Assembly (NCBI GenBank): GCA_019637315.1
Contig: JAHBVU010000024.1
Coordinates: 1-48,077, forward strand
Direction: 5' to 3'
Origin: Gemmatimonadales bacterium
GTDB taxonomy: Bacteria; Gemmatimonadota; Gemmatimonadetes; Gemmatimonadales; GWC2-71-9
Length of the DNA: 48,077 nt
Shown: piece by piece, positions 44,264-48,077 of the stretch
Numbering within the stretch: the first letter of the stretch is position 1
Layout: every line of letters begins with the position of its first letter
Notes under the pieces: model-generated
What the model was told of the DNA's origin: nothing
The model's input: only the letters and a program-made list of their open reading frames with translations
Database searches by the model: none
Position numbers and translations under genes: made by a program

Positions 44264-45317
44264 AGTCGAGTTTCTGAAGGAGTTGGTGGCGATTCCCTCG
44301 GTCAGTGGAACCGAAGCGGAGATCGCCACCTTCGTCGAGGGTCGGGCCCGCGCCCTTGGCCTCGATGTTGTCAACGACGACACCGGCGTCAAGATCATCG
44401 TCGAGACAGGGCGGCCGGGTCGGACCCTCGCGTTCATTTCCCACCTCGATGTCGTTCCCGCGGGCGAAGGGTGGACCCGCGATCCGTTCACGCCGACGGT
44501 CGAAGGCGATCTCCTCTACGGTCGCGGCTCAGGCGATGCCAAAGCATCGGTGTCAGCGATGTTCATGGCGGCGCTCGATTTTGCCGAGCGACGTGGGGAG
44601 GACGTGGGCGGCCGCCTCGTGGTCGTCTTCGGACTGGGCGAAGAGACGCGGAACACGAGCATGGGTCGCGCGGTTGCGACACTGCCGCCGATCGATGCAA
44701 CCGTCGTTGGTGAGCCTACCAACCTGCGGATCTCCAATGCGCAGCGCGGCTTGATGATGGTCGATCTGATTGCCAAGGGCGATCAGCGTCATGCCGGCTA
44801 CGCGTCCCAGGGCGGCTTTACCAACGCGATTACCGAGCTGGCCAGCGACCTCGTCAAGTTGCCCGACCTGCTGAGTGAGCGGATTCACCCGATTCTGGGC
44901 CGGGCCACGGTCACCGCAACGATGATGTCGGCCGGGGTGAGCCGCAACGTCACGCCCCCGTCGGCCAAGGCGATCCTCGATATTCGGAGCACGCCGTCGT
45001 GGGAGCATTCCGAAATCGCCGAGGTGCTTCGTACGGCGCTCGACTGCGAAGTCGTGGTAACGTCGGAACGGTTGGTGCCCTGCGAGACGCCAGCACAGTC
45101 GCGGCTGCTCGATGCGGCCCGACGCCTCAATCCGACGATCGAGACCTTTGGCAGTCCAACCTGTTCTGATTGGGTGTTCGTCCGTCACACCGACGCCGTC
45201 AAAGTCGGACCTGGCACCAGTACGCGGTCGCACACGCCAGACGAGAGCGTCGACCTTCCCGAAGTGGTCGCTGCACGCGGATTCTATCGGGCTCTGGCCG
45301 AGGAGTACCTCCGATGA
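44253..45317 (+). CDS. argE: M20-family deacylase, ArgE/DapE-like (N-acylcitrulline or N-acylornithine deacylase)
   Basis: A 354-residue zinc peptidase-fold deacylase. 'FISHLDVVP' holds the first metal ligand pair, 'GRGSGDAKASVSAMF' the bridging aspartate, 'GLGEETRNTSMG' the catalytic Glu-Glu, 'VVGEPTNLRI' the next ligand and 'GPGTSTRSHTPDESVDL' the last histidine. It starts with TTG and overlaps the argB stop by 11 bp. Because the operon carboxamoylates acylornithine directly, the natural substrate should be N-acyl- (perhaps N-succinyl-) citrulline rather than N-acetylornithine; DapE relatives act on N-succinyl groups, which is consistent. Confidence 0.86.
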   Translation: MRNEVEFLKELVAIPSVSGTEAEIATFVEGRARALGLDVVNDDTGVKIIVETGRPGRTLAFISHLDVVPAGEGWTRDPFTPTVEGDLLYGRGSGDAKASVSAMFMAALDFAERRGEDVGGRLVVVFGLGEETRNTSMGRAVATLPPIDATVVGEPTNLRISNAQRGLMMVDLIAKGDQRHAGYASQGGFTNAITELASDLVKLPDLLSERIHPILGRATVTATMMSAGVSRNVTPPSAKAILDIRSTPSWEHSEIAEVLRTALDCEVVVTSERLVPCETPAQSRLLDAARRLNPTIETFGSPTCSDWVFVRHTDAVKVGPGTSTRSHTPDESVDLPEVVAARGFYRALAEEYLR

Positions 45318-46675
45318 AAACACTCTGGTCGCAGGCGACGCCGCCGGATGAGCTGATGCTCGCCTACACCGTGGGCGATGACCGTCATTGGGACGGCGTG
45401 CTCTTGCAGTGGGACGTGATCGGCAGTCTCGGGCATATCGAAGGGCTTCTGGCCTCTGGGCTGATCTCGCGGGCCGATCGCGACAAGATCAAGGCCACCC
45501 TGCGCAAGGCGCTCAAGGCCGTGCGTGCCGGCAAGCTCGTCATCGGCCCGGAGCACGAAGACGCCCACTCGGCCATCGAGGCCTGGGTCACCAAGCGAGT
45601 CGGCAGTGCTGGTGAGCGCATCCACACCGGGCGGTCGCGCAACGATCAGGTCGCGGTCGATATCCGGCTCTTCCTCAAAGATCGGCTGCTGCACCTGCAC
45701 TCGCTGGCACTCGGCTTGGCGCGGGCGCTGCTGACCTTTGCCGACGACCATCAGGACGCGCTCTGGCCTGGCTATACCCATCTGCGGCGTGCGATGCCCT
45801 CGAGCGCCGGACTCTGGGCGGGTGCGCTGGCCGGCAGCCTGATCGACACCGCGGGGTCGCTCGACGCGGTCTGGCGCGGGGTCGATCGCTCGCCGCTGGG
45901 CAGCGGGGCTGGCTATGGTGTTCCGTTGCCGATTCAGCGTGAAGTGGCAGCCTCTGCGTTAGGCTTCGGCGGTCTCGAACACAACGTTGCACAGGTACAG
46001 AACGGCCGCGGCAAGCTCGAGGGTGCTGTGCTCTTCTGGTGCGTTCAGCTTGGCCACGACCTGTCGAAGCTCGCAAGCGACGTAATTCTGCTGAGCGGCG
46101 AGGAATTCGGTGTGCTCGAACTGCCGGCGGCGTTTGCGACCGGGTCGAGCATCATGCCCCACAAGCGGAACCCCGATGTCTTCGAACTGACCCGGGGACG
46201 AGCTGCGTCGCTCGAGGGCGATCTTGCCGCTACGCTGGCGTTGCGCGGCAAGCTGACGAGCGGCTACCATCGCGACTTTCAGCTGCTCAAAGAGCCCCTG
46301 GTGCGCGGGCTCTCGCGCACCGAGGAAATGCTCGCGATGATGGCGCAGGTCGTGCCTGCGCTGGGCGTCAACCGAAGCCGCGGTCTTGCCATGCTCGAAG
46401 GCGGCGTTCTGGCTACCGACGAAGTGATGCGTCGTGTCGAGCGCGGAACCCCGTTCCGGCAGGCTTATCGCGAAGTTGCCGCTGCGATCAAAGCCGGTGA
46501 GGCACTGCCGGCGCCGACACCCAAGGAAATCGTGGCGCGTCGCAAGTCGACCGGCGGCCTCGGCAAGCTCGACCTTGCCGTTCCGAAGAAGCAGTTGGCG
46601 GCAGCGGCCGAATGGAACACGGCTGAGCGTCGTCGCTTCGTCAAAGCGGTCGGCGCGCTGGTCGGGAGGAACTGA
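45314..46675 (+). CDS. argH: Argininosuccinate lyase
   Basis: A 453-residue fumarase/aspartase-superfamily lyase splitting argininosuccinate into arginine and fumarate. 'GERIHTGRSRNDQVAVDIRLFLKD', 'PGYTHLRRAMPSS' and the signature 'GSSIMPHKRNPDVFEL' are present with the catalytic serine loop. The N terminus 'MKTLWSQATPPDELMLAYTVGDD' is a variant of the usual LWGGRF opening. ATG overlaps the ArgE-like stop (ATGA). The C-terminal region has an alanine/lysine-rich extension after the usual helical domain. Confidence 0.95.
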   Translation: MKTLWSQATPPDELMLAYTVGDDRHWDGVLLQWDVIGSLGHIEGLLASGLISRADRDKIKATLRKALKAVRAGKLVIGPEHEDAHSAIEAWVTKRVGSAGERIHTGRSRNDQVAVDIRLFLKDRLLHLHSLALGLARALLTFADDHQDALWPGYTHLRRAMPSSAGLWAGALAGSLIDTAGSLDAVWRGVDRSPLGSGAGYGVPLPIQREVAASALGFGGLEHNVAQVQNGRGKLEGAVLFWCVQLGHDLSKLASDVILLSGEEFGVLELPAAFATGSSIMPHKRNPDVFELTRGRAASLEGDLAATLALRGKLTSGYHRDFQLLKEPLVRGLSRTEEMLAMMAQVVPALGVNRSRGLAMLEGGVLATDEVMRRVERGTPFRQAYREVAAAIKAGEALPAPTPKEIVARRKSTGGLGKLDLAVPKKQLAAAAEWNTAERRRFVKAVGALVGRN

Positions 46676-47127
46676 TGATCCGCGGCGACCGGCGCCAGCG
46701 TCACCTCAAGATTCTCGAGCTGATCGAGACCCACGCGATCCGGACCCAGGAGGAACTGGCGGATGCGCTGGCCCGTGAGGGCTGGGAGGTGACGCAGTCA
46801 TCGGTTAGTCGCGACATCTCGGCGCTCAACCTCGTCAAGGTCGATGGGGTCTACTACCGACCCGCGGTGACTCGACCCCCACGCCTCGATCAGGACGAGC
46901 AGCGGATCGTCGAGGGGGTGCTGGCCTTCAACCCCGCGGGTGACGTCCTGATCGTGATTCACACCCCACCCGGCGAGGCCAATCGCGTCGGCATTGCTAT
47001 CGACCGCCTCGCCTGGCCCGACGTCCTGGGCAATATCTCCGGCGACGACACCATCTTCCTCGCGACCAGGAATCAGGTCGGCCAGCGCAACGTCATCAAG
47101 CAACTCGCTGAGTTGACGTCGTCCTAG
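46675..47127 (+). CDS. argR: Arginine repressor ArgR
   Basis: A 150-residue arginine-dependent regulator. The N-terminal winged helix includes 'TQEELADALAREGWEVTQSSVSRDISALNLVKV', with SSVSRD as the recognition helix; the C-terminal domain has 'PGEANRVGIAIDRL' and 'VLGNISGDDTIFLAT', the oligomerisation and arginine-binding motif (GDD). As last gene of the operon whose promoter carries an ARG box, it should close a feedback loop: arginine-loaded ArgR shuts off the whole pathway and itself. ATG overlaps the argH stop (tgATG). Confidence 0.95.
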   Translation: MIRGDRRQRHLKILELIETHAIRTQEELADALAREGWEVTQSSVSRDISALNLVKVDGVYYRPAVTRPPRLDQDEQRIVEGVLAFNPAGDVLIVIHTPPGEANRVGIAIDRLAWPDVLGNISGDDTIFLATRNQVGQRNVIKQLAELTSS

Positions 47128-47879
47128 CCCACCATCGCTTGAGAGCGGGCTAGCGCAACGGCATCGGCCCCGGCTGGGAAGCGCAGCTGATCCGTCGTGT
47201 CGGTTGCGGCGCGGTATACGCCCTCGGCGACATCGGACTCGGCGGTCACAGTGGTTACCTGCGCAAAAGCTCCCATGATCGGGGCCACGAACTCGGCATA
47301 GCTGTCCGGAAACAATCCGGCCATCCGCGCCTGCCCGTTGTCCGTAAATCGCGTACTCGGCGCGTACCCCGGTTCCACCAGCTTGACTCGCACCCCAAAT
47401 CCCGCGAGTTCGTGCGCCAGCGAGCCGGTAAACCCCTCGATGGCGGTCTTGCTGGCGGTATAGGCGGCAGCCAGCGGGTGCGGAGCGAGCGCGACGCTCG
47501 AGGTTACGTTGACCACCACCCCAGCTCGGCGCGCACGGAACTGTGGCAGGACGGCCTGCGTCATCGCCATGACGCCGAAGGTGTTCGTCTCGAACACTTC
47601 TCGCACGGTCGCCATCGGGGTGACCTCGAAGACGCCGATCACGCCGATGCCAGCGTTGTTGACGAGCGCGTCGATCGGGCCAGCGGCGTCCAGCGCCGCC
47701 ACGATGCTCGCCGTGCTGGTGACGTCCAGCGGCAACACCCGAAGCCGATCAGAAGGCGGGAAGAGGTCGGTACGAGGCGTCCGCATCGTCGCAACGACTT
47801 TCCAGCCCCGAGCAAGGAAGTGGCGCGCGGTTTCAAGGCCGTAGCCCGAGGAGGTACCCGTAATCAGCACAGTTTTCAT
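47124..47879 (-). CDS. Short-chain dehydrogenase/reductase
   Basis: A 251-residue classical SDR. 'VLITGTSSGYGLETARHFL' is the TGxxxGxG cofactor loop, 'VNNAGIG' the NNAG motif, 'VNVTSSVA' holds the catalytic serine and 'YTASKTAIEGF' the YxxxK pair. The arginine after the second strand ('ATMRTP') suggests NADP(H). The gene ends convergently with argR, sharing 4 bp, and is divergent from a TetR gene with palindromes between, so it is likely controlled by that regulator. Substrate unknown. Confidence 0.92.
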   Translation of the reverse strand: MKTVLITGTSSGYGLETARHFLARGWKVVATMRTPRTDLFPPSDRLRVLPLDVTSTASIVAALDAAGPIDALVNNAGIGVIGVFEVTPMATVREVFETNTFGVMAMTQAVLPQFRARRAGVVVNVTSSVALAPHPLAAAYTASKTAIEGFTGSLAHELAGFGVRVKLVEPGYAPSTRFTDNGQARMAGLFPDSYAEFVAPIMGAFAQVTTVTAESDVAEGVYRAATDTTDQLRFPAGADAVALARSQAMVG

Positions 47880-47927
47880 GGTTCCGTCTCATTGGTTCGA
47901 AGGGTTAGACGTCAATATGTAAACGCT

Positions 47928-47973
47928 CGTATACGTTATTGGTGTTGCGGGAATTTGTCAACACCTGTATACC
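47928..47973. promoter_or_regulatory. Operators and promoter between SDR and TetR genes
   Basis: CGTATACG (47928-47935) is a perfect 8-bp palindrome, and GGTGTTG (47941-47947) pairs with CAACACC (47959-47965) as a perfect 7-bp inverted repeat with an 11-bp spacer. TTGCGG (47945-47950) and TATACC (47968-47973), 17 bp apart, would place the transcript start at the TetR ATG (47980), suggesting a leaderless TetR message covered by its own operator. Confidence 0.55.
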
Positions 47974-47979
47974 TTTTGC

Positions 47980-48077
47980 ATGTCCAAGACGAAATCGCAG
48001 GGCAAAACCCCAGGCCGGCGCGGCGTGCGGGGCGGTGGCGAGGCAACCCGGCAGGCCATTCTCGATGCCGCCCGCCA
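47980..48077 (+). CDS. TetR-family regulator, N-terminal fragment
   Basis: The frame opens with ATG at 47980 and runs off the window after 32 complete codons. It begins with a basic, glycine-rich tail ('SKTKSQGKTPGRRGVRGG') followed by 'EATRQAILDAAR', which is the first helix of a TetR DNA-binding domain. Divergent from the short-chain dehydrogenase gene, which is the likely target. The rest of the protein is outside the window. Confidence 0.75.
   Translation, partial: MSKTKSQGKTPGRRGVRGGGEATRQAILDAAR

Overview
This is a GC-rich bacterial chromosome segment with dense coding on both strands, frequent GTG/TTG starts and many 1-4 bp gene overlaps. I see no rRNA, tRNA, CRISPR, prophage or insertion sequence. 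The general style (many secreted amidohydrolases and serine hydrolases, outer-membrane barrels, a duplicated orphan MacB/FtsX-type permease, a Bacteroidetes-like arginine pathway) suggests Gemmatimonadota or a relative. This is an inference, since no marker gene is present. || Layout. 1-4520: the tail of an amidohydrolase, a secreted amidohydrolase, a PhzS-like flavin monooxygenase, a small outer-membrane barrel and an alpha/beta hydrolase. 4747-14711: a sugar-use locus. A five-gene minus-strand operon (GH172/DUF2961 enzyme, FucI-type isomerase, fused RbsA-RbsC ABC transporter, lipoprotein binding protein, ribulokinase-type kinase) faces a second GH172/DUF2961 enzyme across a short palindrome-bearing promoter region. 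The known activities of GH172 and FucI suggest D-arabinan breakdown: D-arabinofuranose release, uptake of D-arabinose, isomerisation to D-ribulose, and phosphorylation to ribulose-5-phosphate. 14746-21507: hydrolase, acetyltransferase, class-C-like serine hydrolase, catalase-peroxidase KatG and a PQQ-type sugar dehydrogenase. 21703-24961: a minus-strand set of TetR regulator, UV damage endonuclease, nitronate monooxygenase and VOC protein. 25094-28168: an outer-membrane barrel and a DUF2306 membrane protein behind tandem TetR-type operators, another barrel, and an AraC regulator. 28198-30808: a 32-cysteine repeat protein resembling a metallothionein, then an alkylation-repair divergon (AdaA-AlkA fusion and Ogt) sharing a 14-bp inverted repeat. 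30780-33732: a type III polyketide synthase, FAD reductase and methyltransferase operon. 33813-37534: an ADOP-type permease and a frameshifted ankyrin gene. || 37799-47127: a nine-gene arginine operon, argG - unknown P-loop protein - argC - argD - argF' - argB - argE-like - argH - argR. An ArgR-type operator sits directly against the argG start codon. ArgF' belongs to the N-acyl-ornithine transcarbamylase family and has valine at the position that separates acetyl- from succinyl-ornithine enzymes, so the pathway may run on N-succinyl intermediates. No ArgA, ArgJ or GNAT is in the operon; the unknown P-loop protein occupies the slot where the missing glutamate N-acyltransferase would be expected. 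This is the strongest candidate for undescribed biology in the window. || 47124-48077: a short-chain dehydrogenase divergent from the start of a TetR regulator, with palindromic sites between them.
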